Source: Alcanivoracaceae bacterium
GTDB taxonomy: Bacteria > Pseudomonadota > Gammaproteobacteria > Pseudomonadales > Alcanivoracaceae
Length of the DNA stretch: 54,474 nt
Assembly (NCBI GenBank): GCA_027324795.1
Contig: DAHVSB010000006.1
Coordinates: forward strand, 1-54,474
Direction of reading: 5' to 3'
Shown: piece by piece, positions 31,199 to 39,495 of the stretch
Numbering within the stretch: position 1 is the stretch's first letter
Layout of the letters: each line of letters begins with the position of its first letter
Translations under genes and position numbers: made by a program
Notes under the pieces: model-generated
Told to the model about the DNA's origin: nothing
What the model saw: the letters and a program-made list of their open reading frames with translations, nothing else
The model's database searches: none

Positions 31199-31237
31199 AT
31201 AAAAAAGCTCCCAAGACTAATGCCTTGAGAGCTTTTA
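31199..31237 (-). terminator. Rho-independent terminator after the lipoprotein gene
   Basis: Reading leftward, AAAAGCTCTCAAG pairs with CTTGGGAGCTTTT (13 bp with one G-U pair) around an 8-base loop and ends in a run of T. It begins about 20 bp after the stop of the large lipoprotein gene. Confidence 0.85.
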
Positions 31238-31257
31238 CCCTTAACTTACGCGATGAG

Positions 31258-33627
31258 TTAGCTACAGGTTCCCAAACCAAGCAAACCACCGAGTACGTTG
31301 CAAAGCCCCTCTACAATGCCTGTGCCTAAGTTTTCTAACGTTGTCAGTAACGCTGGCCCCTTCTCATCATCTCCTAGGAACAGTTCCTCAAGACCTGCTT
31401 GTAGATTTCCATCCATAAACAAGCCCGCCACTGTTTGTCCTAAATCTGGGTTTTCACCTAGGGTGGTACTTAACGCATCCACTAATGCTTGGGTACTCAA
31501 CCCCTGATTCCCTAACTCACTATCGTCGCCGAGCAGTAGGTCTAATACACCTTTTTTATCACCACCCTCAGGGGCAACTAAACATACATTCCCTAATGCT
31601 GAAGCGCACTCACCGCTGCTTTCATCAGCAGGTATTAATAAAGCCTCTAACAAGCCTCTTGCACCATCCTCTCCGGCTAGCAACTTTTCTAAGCCTGCAT
31701 TGCCTTCGCCATCGCCCAGCAATAACTCAGGCAAGATGGACTGCAAACCTTGATCACTAATCAACAGCTGCTCCAATCCCTTTTGAAGGTTGCCCTCTAA
31801 GAAAAGATTCTCTAGCAGCGTAGTTAATTCGCCATCATCGTTTTCAAGCAAGGTTTCTAGCGCATTGGCTAGTTTTTCTTTGCCGCCAATCTGACCTGCT
31901 AACGGTGCTAAAGGACCGTTTTCATCATCGAGTAATAAATCCACTAACCCTTCATTATTGCCTTCTCCGCCAAGGATACATAAGCCAGATACGTTACTCG
32001 CACAATTAACCACATCTATAGGGCCCTCACCATTAATGCGGAATGCAATGGTGGCATCGGAAGCCATGGGATCAGCATTTTCATCTGCAGGCTTAACATC
32101 GTTGCTAGCTACGGTGATTTCATGATGACGCCCTTCAGCCAGTGGAGACTCAGGGATAAAGCGAATGGTATCGTCTCCTTCGCGCTCACAACTACCGTTA
32201 ACTACTTCTCCATTACCATCGGCATCCAATGCGTTGAGTGTTAATGGACACTGATCAAACTCCACAGGTTGGTTAAATGTAATCACAGGGGCAACGTCGG
32301 CACTCACGTCTTGATCACCGTCCTCGGGGTCCGTATGCACAACCGCCAGGCTACCATCGCCTACATTGAACTCAAGTTCTATGGAGTTATCCAAAGCCAT
32401 GGAGTCATCAGCTTCCGCGGTAACCCTATCAGCGTCCACCACCAGTCGATAATCCCCTTCGTCGAGAGGCTCGTTAGGGTTAAACTGAATCTCGTTACCC
32501 TCCTCTGACAACTCACATTCGCCTGCCACTGGCGTTTCCACACCATCTGCATCAAGCTTCACTAGGTGAATGGCGCACTCGTCACCCATCACCACAGGCT
32601 GATTAAACTCAACTGCAGGAGTAATACTTGGTAGCACATTTTGAGCACCTGCTTCGGGTGTGGTGCTCACCACGGCTAAGTTAGCGAGGGTCTCAAACGT
32701 CACCACCTCTCTGTCATCCATGGGATCTGCCACTTCATCGGCAGCTGCGACACCTTCACTATCAATCACTAGTTCATAGGTGCTGCTAGGCTTAAGCGGC
32801 TCCGCGGGCGTTACAGTTACCTTAGTGCCATCCTCGGTTACCTCACAGTTAAGTTGTTCATATTGTGTTTCTACTAACGGGCTCTTGGGCTCGCGCTTTA
32901 AAGTTACATTAGCGCCCTCACCTCCACAAACAAGACTGTTCGTATCAATGGGTTGGTTAAACACCACCACGGGTTCCACGTTTAACGCCACGCCGTCGTC
33001 GCCATTCTGCGGCACTGTGTAGGCTATTTCTAAATAATTATCTTCGCCCGTGGTAAATTGATTTTCTTGCTCAGTAACAGGATCACCATTTTCATCCACC
33101 AGTGGCTCTCCTGCTTCATCTAAAAACACCAGGTATTTAGAACCGCTAGCACTGCCTTCACACTCAGCCGCCGCAATACCGCTTTCACCATTAGCCTCCA
33201 TGTAAAAGCGATACCCAGTGTTAGCTAACAAATGCGGCTCAGCTGGCTGAAAGCTCACATCTTGGCCATTCACTGTAGGCGTTAGCACCACCGCCTCTTG
33301 GGGCTCTGCCGTTGTTTCTAAACCAAAGGTGGCATTATGTAAGCTTTGGGCATCGGGCTCATGGGTAAAGCGCGCCAATATATAAGCACCCGTGGCCACA
33401 TCATCGCGCCCATCTTGCGGATACACTTGAGACCACTGCAACCCAAAAAACTGTTCTTCATCTTGACACCAGCTTGCGTCTGGGGATGGCCCTGCTTCCA
33501 CTGGCACCTCAATGCGCAAGCTATCTGAGCTTCCTCCATGACCACCGCCCAATTCTTTACACCCAGTAACGAGCAAGGCTGTGGTTGCCAATAGGGATAC
33601 CGCATAAAAAGTTGAGTTTCTCATCAT
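31258..33627 (-). CDS. Large Ig-like-domain lipoprotein with duplicated acidic leucine-rich C-terminus
   Basis: 789 residues. A lipoprotein signal peptide has lipobox LVTGC (residues 19-23). Then come four SbsA/Big_5-like Ig domains (about 54-195, 200-313, 318-422, 427-532). The last three each have an FNQP motif and a Cys pair (C234/C261, C351/C371, C460/C480), possibly disulfides. Residues 541-789 hold two copies of a distinct acidic Leu/Gly/Asn-rich module that I do not recognise. The precursor is probably anchored in the outer membrane by its lipidated Cys23. It follows the ompA-like gene by 33 bp with AAGGAG before the ATG, so the two are probably one operon. Roles such as adhesion or matrix binding are possible but unproven. 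Confidence 0.8.
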   Translation of the reverse strand: MMRNSTFYAVSLLATTALLVTGCKELGGGHGGSSDSLRIEVPVEAGPSPDASWCQDEEQFFGLQWSQVYPQDGRDDVATGAYILARFTHEPDAQSLHNATFGLETTAEPQEAVVLTPTVNGQDVSFQPAEPHLLANTGYRFYMEANGESGIAAAECEGSASGSKYLVFLDEAGEPLVDENGDPVTEQENQFTTGEDNYLEIAYTVPQNGDDGVALNVEPVVVFNQPIDTNSLVCGGEGANVTLKREPKSPLVETQYEQLNCEVTEDGTKVTVTPAEPLKPSSTYELVIDSEGVAAADEVADPMDDREVVTFETLANLAVVSTTPEAGAQNVLPSITPAVEFNQPVVMGDECAIHLVKLDADGVETPVAGECELSEEGNEIQFNPNEPLDEGDYRLVVDADRVTAEADDSMALDNSIELEFNVGDGSLAVVHTDPEDGDQDVSADVAPVITFNQPVEFDQCPLTLNALDADGNGEVVNGSCEREGDDTIRFIPESPLAEGRHHEITVASNDVKPADENADPMASDATIAFRINGEGPIDVVNCASNVSGLCILGGEGNNEGLVDLLLDDENGPLAPLAGQIGGKEKLANALETLLENDDGELTTLLENLFLEGNLQKGLEQLLISDQGLQSILPELLLGDGEGNAGLEKLLAGEDGARGLLEALLIPADESSGECASALGNVCLVAPEGGDKKGVLDLLLGDDSELGNQGLSTQALVDALSTTLGENPDLGQTVAGLFMDGNLQAGLEELFLGDDEKGPALLTTLENLGTGIVEGLCNVLGGLLGLGTCS
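31261..32007 (-). repeat. Internal tandem duplication in the lipoprotein C-terminus
   Basis: Residues 541-672 and 673-789 are diverged copies. Each starts with a two-Cys loop (NCASNVSGLC versus ECASALGNVC), continues to a GLVDLLLDD or GVLDLLLGD segment and then to EGNLQKGLEQL or DGNLQAGLEEL. The first copy carries an extra LPELLLGDGEGNAGLEKLL-like unit; the second ends with a hydrophobic GLLGLGTCS tail. Confidence 0.75.
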
Positions 33628-33660
33628 TATTCTCCTTGTTATGGCATCAACACCACAGAA

Positions 33661-34698
33661 TTATTTAAGCATCTCAATGACGTCTTTCTTCCCAGAAATC
33701 GTGGCTTCTACCCGCCTGTTTTGCGCACGGCCTTCCTCTGTGCTGTTATCAGCGATAGGTTGGGAAGCGCCCATGCCTGTCGTGCGTATACGCGAGGGAT
33801 CGATACCGAACTCCGTAACGAGCACTTGCATTACAGCTTCTGCTCGACTGCGAGAGAGGTCTTGGTTGTAGGAATCCAACCCAATATTGTCTGTGTGGCC
33901 TTCTAAAAGGAGGGTGCTATCGGGATACTCCACCATTTTTTCAGCGATTTCGCCGATATCGGGGTAATACTCTTCGAGCACAGTGGTTTTATTAAACTCA
34001 AATTCCATATGAAGCGTGATGTACATTTCTTGGGTTAGCATCACTGGGCAACCATCTGCATCAAGACGTGCGCCCGCAGGTACGTCTTTGCACTTGGGCT
34101 CTGGTAAAATAATTGGCTCTTCCACCTCTACTATCTGCTTAGGTTTTTTCTGCCCAAACAACAAATTGACAGCCATATAAGGCTGACGATCAGCAAAACG
34201 GTCTTTGTCTAGCGTGATAATGTGGCGATACCCCACATCTAGCATTAAATGCTTGCCGAGCATGCGCTGTAAGCCTATTTCACCAAACCCGGCGTCTGTT
34301 TGTGATTTTTTGAAATTATCAGGCTTCATTTGGTGGTATTGATAACCTAACCCTGCATAAGGGTAAAAATCCCAGAACAGGTCATAAACACTATGCAAGC
34401 GACCACCTAGCAAAGCTTGATGGTCTTTTATGTCTTCATCAAAATGGCGCATTTCGGTTTCGCCGTAACCGTATTGCGCTTGCAAGGAAAACTTGTGGTT
34501 AATACGCCACCCTAGATGTACGGCGGGCTGCCAAAAATTATGTACATCACCATCTGGGTTTTTTCCTTTTTGGATATCGTAATAAGAACCTTCAATCCCG
34601 AAATAGCCAAACGGTGCAACACTTGGGTTGGCGCTGAAAGCCATTATTGGCACCAGAGTGCCCATAGCGGCAATGAGTAACTGCATTTTTATCTTCAT
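33661..34698 (-). CDS. OmpA-family outer membrane protein
   Basis: 345 residues: signal peptide (cleavage near residue 23, after AFSA), an N-terminal eight-stranded-barrel-like domain (about 30-185, with alternating aromatic strands such as FGYFGIEGSYYDIQ and FYPYAGLGYQYHQM), and a linker with one Cys pair (PKCKD and DADGCP, about 205-220). The C-terminal OmpA peptidoglycan-binding domain (about 230-345) has LLLEGHTDNIG, the LSRSRAEAV helix carrying the conserved Arg, and AQNRRVEATI. It would tie the outer membrane to peptidoglycan. GGGAG precedes the ATG. It resembles OprF in layout but sits with an unusual lipoprotein and is divergent from a large regulator. Confidence 0.88.
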   Translation of the reverse strand: MKIKMQLLIAAMGTLVPIMAFSANPSVAPFGYFGIEGSYYDIQKGKNPDGDVHNFWQPAVHLGWRINHKFSLQAQYGYGETEMRHFDEDIKDHQALLGGRLHSVYDLFWDFYPYAGLGYQYHQMKPDNFKKSQTDAGFGEIGLQRMLGKHLMLDVGYRHIITLDKDRFADRQPYMAVNLLFGQKKPKQIVEVEEPIILPEPKCKDVPAGARLDADGCPVMLTQEMYITLHMEFEFNKTTVLEEYYPDIGEIAEKMVEYPDSTLLLEGHTDNIGLDSYNQDLSRSRAEAVMQVLVTEFGIDPSRIRTTGMGASQPIADNSTEEGRAQNRRVEATISGKKDVIEMLK

Positions 34699-35061
34699 TG
34701 TTATAACTCCCTCATGCGAGCACTTTATGTTATTGTTTTATTAACTGTTTATATTATGAAGGGGAGCATTCTGGCTTGCCTATAAGGAATGGTGACTATT
34801 TTGATGAACGGCTTAACTCTTTTAACCTATAAAAAAGTAAGCACTTTTTACCAAAATCGATATTATCTCTCGTGGTAAATAAAGGCCGTCAATATAAATG
34901 AGGGGTCGTTAGCAAAAAAGCCAAATAACACTTGAACATGCTTTATGTCTTGGGCAGCCTAATAGCGTTTCTAATTCCTTATTACTTAATTTTCACCTTT
35001 GAATAATTAACACAAACAGTATGCAGGCCTAAAACCGAAGCATAAAATACGGGGCACTAGC
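34699..35061 (+). promoter_or_regulatory. AT-rich divergent control region between ompA-like gene and regulator
   Basis: These 363 bp contain no gene but several symmetric elements: AAAAAGT-AAGC-ACTTTTT (34832-34849), and TTTACC/GGTAAA spaced about 20 bp apart around 34846-34879. Possible -10 boxes are TATGCA (near 35020) and CATAAAAT (near 35041) rightward, and CATAAT (near 34755) leftward; none has a strong -35 at proper distance, consistent with activator-dependent promoters. The regulator encoded next door is an obvious candidate ligand. Confidence 0.45.
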
Positions 35062-38000
35062 ATGGCATTGGGAGCAAACTTCACTACTTTTTCTAACACG
35101 CAGGCAAACACTAAAGCACTTGCCAGACCACGTTTATTTGCGCAACTCAATCATTTCCAGGATAAAGCCGCTACCTGGATTGTGGCAGCTGGGGGCTATG
35201 GAAAAACCACGCTCGCTGTAAGTTACGCCGCATCCCAAAACAAGCCTCTCATTTGGCTCCTTATACCAGAAGCAGGCATGTCAGCAGGGGAGTTCTTCTT
35301 TAAATTACGCCAAGAAACTATTCGCTCTGTGGGAAAGGCGGCCTCTCAGCTACCCATATTCAGCCCAGAATACAGTGCATCCTCAGCCACCTTTGTGCGC
35401 CAATTTGCTGAGCTTTTTGCCAACTGCGTTAATTATGACGCCATACTTTTATTAGATGATTTACACCATGTGGCTGCAAAAGATCCCTTGCAACCTCTTA
35501 TAGCCCTTTTCGCCCAAGAACTAGACGGCAAGGTGCAAACTTTAATTGCTAGCCGCCATGAACCCGCTCCGCCATGGATAAAGCTCCGTAGCCGCGGCAA
35601 GCTCGCTTTTATCGATGAAAACCAGCTCGCTTTTAGCTTAGAAGAATCCACTGAACTCCTAACGCAACAAGGGCTTCCTCAGCAAAAACTAGCGCGGTTA
35701 TTGCCGCAAATTGATGCCATGGTGGGCGGTTGGGCCGTAGCGCTTATGCTGTTGCTAGAGCACTGGCAGCGCACCACTTCTCTACCGGACAACCTGCGCC
35801 AAGATTTAAGTTTAGATGATTGGTTCTTGCATGAAATTTATTTACCCCTGACAAGCAAAGATAAGCAAGTACTGCGCTATTGTTCCCAGCCAAGCCTGAT
35901 ACCAGAAGCCTGCGTTAATGCTGCCACTGACATAAAAGATGCCCACAAGCGTTTAGCTAAACTCGCCCAAGAACATGCTTTTATTTTTATTGCACCCAGC
36001 ACTGGGGGTGGCCGCCATTACCGTTTTCATGATTTATTTAAAGACTTTCTACGCCGCCAATTCCAACAAGAAGATCCTAAAGAGCAGCAGAGCGCCATTA
36101 TAGATGCGTGGGCCACCAGCTTATGGCAAGAAGGATTTTGGGAACTCGCCGCCCCCTTGCTGATAAAGCAAAAAAACTGGGAGGCTCTAGCTACGGGTAT
36201 TAATCACATCGCATTAGATCTTCTACACTCGGGGCGTGGTGACAAGCTTTATAGCCTCCTTGCCGCCATCCCTGAATCCATTCGCCGCACCAAGGCCCAT
36301 CTGCGCCTGTGGGAGGGTATTTGCTTAACCTTGATAAACACCTCTGCGGCGCGAGAGCTTATGAGCAGTGCCTGGGAAGAACTCAGCCAGACAGAGGATT
36401 ATGTTCACTTGGCTATTGCCTGGAGCGGCATCGTGGACAGTATTTGGCTTGAGTGGGCTCATGTTTCCTTGTATGAGCGATGGATCGCAGAGTTTGAGCG
36501 TTTTGAAACTGTTTTTCGCGAGCATCTCCCACTACCACTGTGGCATGCCGTGCTAAGAGGGATTGTTACCGCTATCTCTTATGGGCGCCCACTAGACCCT
36601 TCTCTACAAGATTGGGAGCGGGAAGCTATTGCCGCGCTATCCTGTAACAGCATGGCTGATTCTGAAAGGGTTATGCTAGCTAGCCAACTTATGTACCTTA
36701 ATACTTGGCAATTTGGTCGCCGCGCGGGTGCTAGCCGCATCATGGCCATTATGGAAAATCAACAGGAGGTTATTCAACGCTCTTCACCCTTGGCGCAGTG
36801 TTTATGGAAAACCTTCACAGCTCTCTGGGCTTTTTTATTCGAAGCTGATGCCGCCACTTGTTTTCAAGAGGCTGAAATCGGTCGGGATCTCATTCGAAAC
36901 TACGGTATTGGCACTTGGGATGATGCCGTTCCCGCCGTGCACTGCGCTCTCGCCTTTAATAACGCCGCCGCAATGAATGAATGGGTGGCTTGGTTTATGC
37001 GCACCGAACCCAAAACGCACCGTCCTTTTTACGATACTTTTCAGGCACATTTTCTATCGGCTCAAGCTTGGGTAAATAACGAGCGCTCTGCCGCCCTAGA
37101 CCACGCCAAGGAAGCTGTGGCAGTAGCAGACAAGCACGGCTCTATTGCAATTTCTGCGCTGTTTCGCGGCATCTATGCTGGCTTATTGGCCGAAAATGGC
37201 TTCTTCACAGAAGCACTGTTGATGGCAAGAGAGGCAAGACATCAGCAGCACGGTTTTGGCAGCGACTTTTTAAATATCGGTTTGTATTTGAACCTCGCCA
37301 AAATCCCCCTTTACCGTGGCCAACCACAGCGCGCCCTTCCTTATTTACGGTTAGCTTTTGCTGCGGGAGAGCGCCAACGTTTATTTTTCCCTATTTTTAT
37401 TAACAATAAAGATCTATCCCATATGTGTGGGTTGATTTTAAAAGAGGCCCCCAATAATGCCTACGCTCTATGGCATATTAAAGCGCGTAAGTTAGCACCA
37501 CCTTCTATGGCTGCATTACAACAACACTGGCCTTGGCATGCCACCATCAATGTTTTAGGTCGTTTTGTATTGCTTGCACAGGACCAATCAACACAACCCC
37601 TTCCTGGCGGCAAGCAGGGCACGAGCAAACTATTGAGCCACCTAATTGCAGCTGGCCCCAATGGTATTTCACAAGAAACGTTGGCGCGGACTATTTGGCC
37701 GGATAGCGAACCAGAAAACGCCCTCAATAGCTTATACGTAGGCTTGCACCGCTTACGCAAAAACCTATTTAAAGAGCCTAAAGCTATTTTAAACGAAGAA
37801 GGACGAACCCGATTTAACCCCCATCTAGTACAAGTGGACGCTTGGCAACTACAGACATTGAGCACACGAGCAAAAACACTCTCTAACAGCGCTTTAAGCC
37901 AAGCCCTAGAGCTGTACCAAGGGGAGGCGCACCTACCAGGCATGGAAGAAGTGGAGGCTGACATTTGGCGCTTAAAAATTTCTTCAGCCTATGAAAATAT

Positions 38001-38253
38001 AGCCACAGAATATGCTCAGCGCCTGGAACCAACAGATCCACGTGAGGCACTAAGCGTCTACCAGAAAGCCTTAGAACAAGTGCCCTTGAGCACCTCCCTG
38101 TGGTGTGGCGTACTGCGCTGTGAGTCCATGCTCGGTAACCAACAAGCCATACATCAGCATTACACATTGCTGAGCCAGCGTTTTGAGCAAGAGCTCGGTA
38201 TGGCACCCCCCGCAACACTCTCAGAGTTATACCAATCGCTAGTGAAGTCATAG
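35062..38253 (+). CDS. MalT-like NTPase regulator with C-terminal winged helix and BTAD domain
   Basis: 1063 residues. N-terminal STAND-type NTPase with Walker A GGYGKTT (residues 44-50) and Walker B AILLLDDLHH (about 130-140), like MalT and AlkS. A long helical, TPR-like region (about 340-820) is probably the sensor. At the C-terminus, where MalT has a LuxR helix-turn-helix, there is an OmpR-like winged helix (about 826-925; GISQETLARTIWPD and NSLYVGLHRLRKNL) followed by a BTAD (about 925-1063; ALELYQGEAHLPG and ending in EQELGMAPPATLSELYQ). It is therefore a predicted ligand- and ATP-dependent activator. It diverges from the OmpA-like/lipoprotein pair and precedes the pseudo-receiver and GTPase genes. 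Its effector is unknown. Confidence 0.85.
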   Translation: MALGANFTTFSNTQANTKALARPRLFAQLNHFQDKAATWIVAAGGYGKTTLAVSYAASQNKPLIWLLIPEAGMSAGEFFFKLRQETIRSVGKAASQLPIFSPEYSASSATFVRQFAELFANCVNYDAILLLDDLHHVAAKDPLQPLIALFAQELDGKVQTLIASRHEPAPPWIKLRSRGKLAFIDENQLAFSLEESTELLTQQGLPQQKLARLLPQIDAMVGGWAVALMLLLEHWQRTTSLPDNLRQDLSLDDWFLHEIYLPLTSKDKQVLRYCSQPSLIPEACVNAATDIKDAHKRLAKLAQEHAFIFIAPSTGGGRHYRFHDLFKDFLRRQFQQEDPKEQQSAIIDAWATSLWQEGFWELAAPLLIKQKNWEALATGINHIALDLLHSGRGDKLYSLLAAIPESIRRTKAHLRLWEGICLTLINTSAARELMSSAWEELSQTEDYVHLAIAWSGIVDSIWLEWAHVSLYERWIAEFERFETVFREHLPLPLWHAVLRGIVTAISYGRPLDPSLQDWEREAIAALSCNSMADSERVMLASQLMYLNTWQFGRRAGASRIMAIMENQQEVIQRSSPLAQCLWKTFTALWAFLFEADAATCFQEAEIGRDLIRNYGIGTWDDAVPAVHCALAFNNAAAMNEWVAWFMRTEPKTHRPFYDTFQAHFLSAQAWVNNERSAALDHAKEAVAVADKHGSIAISALFRGIYAGLLAENGFFTEALLMAREARHQQHGFGSDFLNIGLYLNLAKIPLYRGQPQRALPYLRLAFAAGERQRLFFPIFINNKDLSHMCGLILKEAPNNAYALWHIKARKLAPPSMAALQQHWPWHATINVLGRFVLLAQDQSTQPLPGGKQGTSKLLSHLIAAGPNGISQETLARTIWPDSEPENALNSLYVGLHRLRKNLFKEPKAILNEEGRTRFNPHLVQVDAWQLQTLSTRAKTLSNSALSQALELYQGEAHLPGMEEVEADIWRLKISSAYENIATEYAQRLEPTDPREALSVYQKALEQVPLSTSLWCGVLRCESMLGNQQAIHQHYTLLSQRFEQELGMAPPATLSELYQSLVKS

Positions 38254-38383
38254 CACTTGCAAGTAACAGCATGCTCGGCAAGCCATACTGCCTCGCACTT
38301 TAGTTGTAAACTACCTGAGCCAAATCAAGGAAACAAAACACAATAACAGTAGCATCGATTTTCGGACAAACATTAGATCTAGA

Positions 38384-38389
38384 TATAAT
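38384..38389 (+). promoter_or_regulatory. Consensus -10 box upstream of the pseudo-receiver gene
   Basis: A perfect TATAAT lies 22 bp before the ATG at 38411. At 17 bp spacing the -35 would be TTCGGA (38361-38366), a weak match. The 157 bp between the regulator gene and 38411 is AT-rich. This suggests a separate promoter, perhaps activated, for the pseudo-receiver/GTPase pair. Confidence 0.45.
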
Positions 38390-38410
38390 AACAATATAAA
38401 GAGAAAACCG

Positions 38411-39493
38411 ATGCGCAATCACCATACCGCAGCAAAAGTTATGTTGGTGGGATTTCCTCATCGCCAGCAGACACTGTTTGCTCAATTATTTAAGCAACCA
38501 AATTTCCAAGCATTCACGCTAGTGGACCAAGCCCCCATTGATGTGGCCATTGTGGACCTTGACGCGCCCCAAGCGGAGGAGAACTGGAAAGTGTTTCGTC
38601 GAAACTTTCCGCAAACGCCTGCTATCACTGTATCGTTAACACCTAAAGAACAAAAAGGTCCTTACTGGTTAGCAAAACCCGTTAATCTTCATGCACTGAA
38701 GTCTCTCCTAGCCTCATTAAACCCACATGGCACAACTCAGCAGCCCTCATCGAGCACGCTAATCGATACAAAGCGCTCGCATATTTCTGCGATGCTAAAA
38801 AATGGCGCAGAACCCACCCAACAAAAATACAGCTCAACCAATGAGCTATCATTTCATCTGACCACCGCTAATAGTAGTTATCAAGTAAATGATTATTTAG
38901 AAGGAAAACTAAAAAACGCAATTTTAAAAACAAAGAAAAGGCATACAGCCCAAAAACTTATCGGCCACTTACAAGGCGCCCCATTGCCTGGCGATTTATA
39001 TATTCTGCCTGATTGCCACAGCATTGTTACCGATATTAAGCCACGATTTTTACGCGCGCTAAGCTTAATTAATCTTAGCCAAGAAAAAGCAGTTTTTGAA
39101 TTTGCCCCCTTTAACCATCCTGTTCCCCCATTAGAAACAAAAGTTCATTGGCAAACTTTTTTGTGGCAATTAAGCCTCTGGACTTCTCGCGGCCGCTTGC
39201 AACAACAAATTACTCCTAAGCAAGCTTTTACTTTGACTCAATGGCCAAATTTTAACTTACTCAATGAGTTTCCCCATGCCCTCAAATTAGCCGCCTGTTT
39301 GGCGCGCAATAGCTGTATGCCGAAGAATATTGCCGAAAAACAAAATGTCCCCCTTCCCTACGTGTACTCTTTTTTAAGCGCAGCAAATTCTTTAGGCCTA
39401 CTGAAACAACAAGCAGAAACAATCTCTCAGCCGCCTCAAAATGCGGTTCGTGAGCTATTACAACGCATGCTTAAACGATTAACAGCGGAGTAA
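38411..39493 (+). CDS. Protein with degenerate receiver domain and C-terminal winged-helix-like region
   Basis: 360 residues of unknown function. Residues 8-102 resemble a receiver domain: beta-1 KVMLVG, a phospho-acceptor-like D49 in AIVDLDAP, T77 in VSLTP and K89 in LAKPV. The acidic pair after beta-1 is replaced by G14-F15, so Mg-dependent phosphorylation is doubtful. A low-complexity linker and a middle region (about 130-260; QGAPLPGDLYILPD) follow, then a helical, winged-helix-like C-terminus (about 280-345; NIAEKQNVPLPYVYSFLSAA). Composition is more AT/Lys-rich than its neighbours. The GTPase gene starts 2 bp after its stop, so the two products probably interact. It could be a GTPase effector or regulator. 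Confidence 0.65.
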   Translation: MRNHHTAAKVMLVGFPHRQQTLFAQLFKQPNFQAFTLVDQAPIDVAIVDLDAPQAEENWKVFRRNFPQTPAITVSLTPKEQKGPYWLAKPVNLHALKSLLASLNPHGTTQQPSSSTLIDTKRSHISAMLKNGAEPTQQKYSSTNELSFHLTTANSSYQVNDYLEGKLKNAILKTKKRHTAQKLIGHLQGAPLPGDLYILPDCHSIVTDIKPRFLRALSLINLSQEKAVFEFAPFNHPVPPLETKVHWQTFLWQLSLWTSRGRLQQQITPKQAFTLTQWPNFNLLNEFPHALKLAACLARNSCMPKNIAEKQNVPLPYVYSFLSAANSLGLLKQQAETISQPPQNAVRELLQRMLKRLTAE

Positions 39494-39495
39494 CC

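Noticed and set aside
31065-31289. 75-residue N-terminal extension of hemN
   Set aside because: No ribosome site, no family similarity, and the segment contains the promoter and Anr-like box. It also overlaps the 3' end of the lipoprotein gene.
31258-33627. Reading the Ig-like protein as an S-layer or RTX adhesin
   Set aside because: It has a lipobox and lacks SLH domains, RTX nonapeptides (GGxGxDxUx) and a type I secretion tail, so those classes are not supported.
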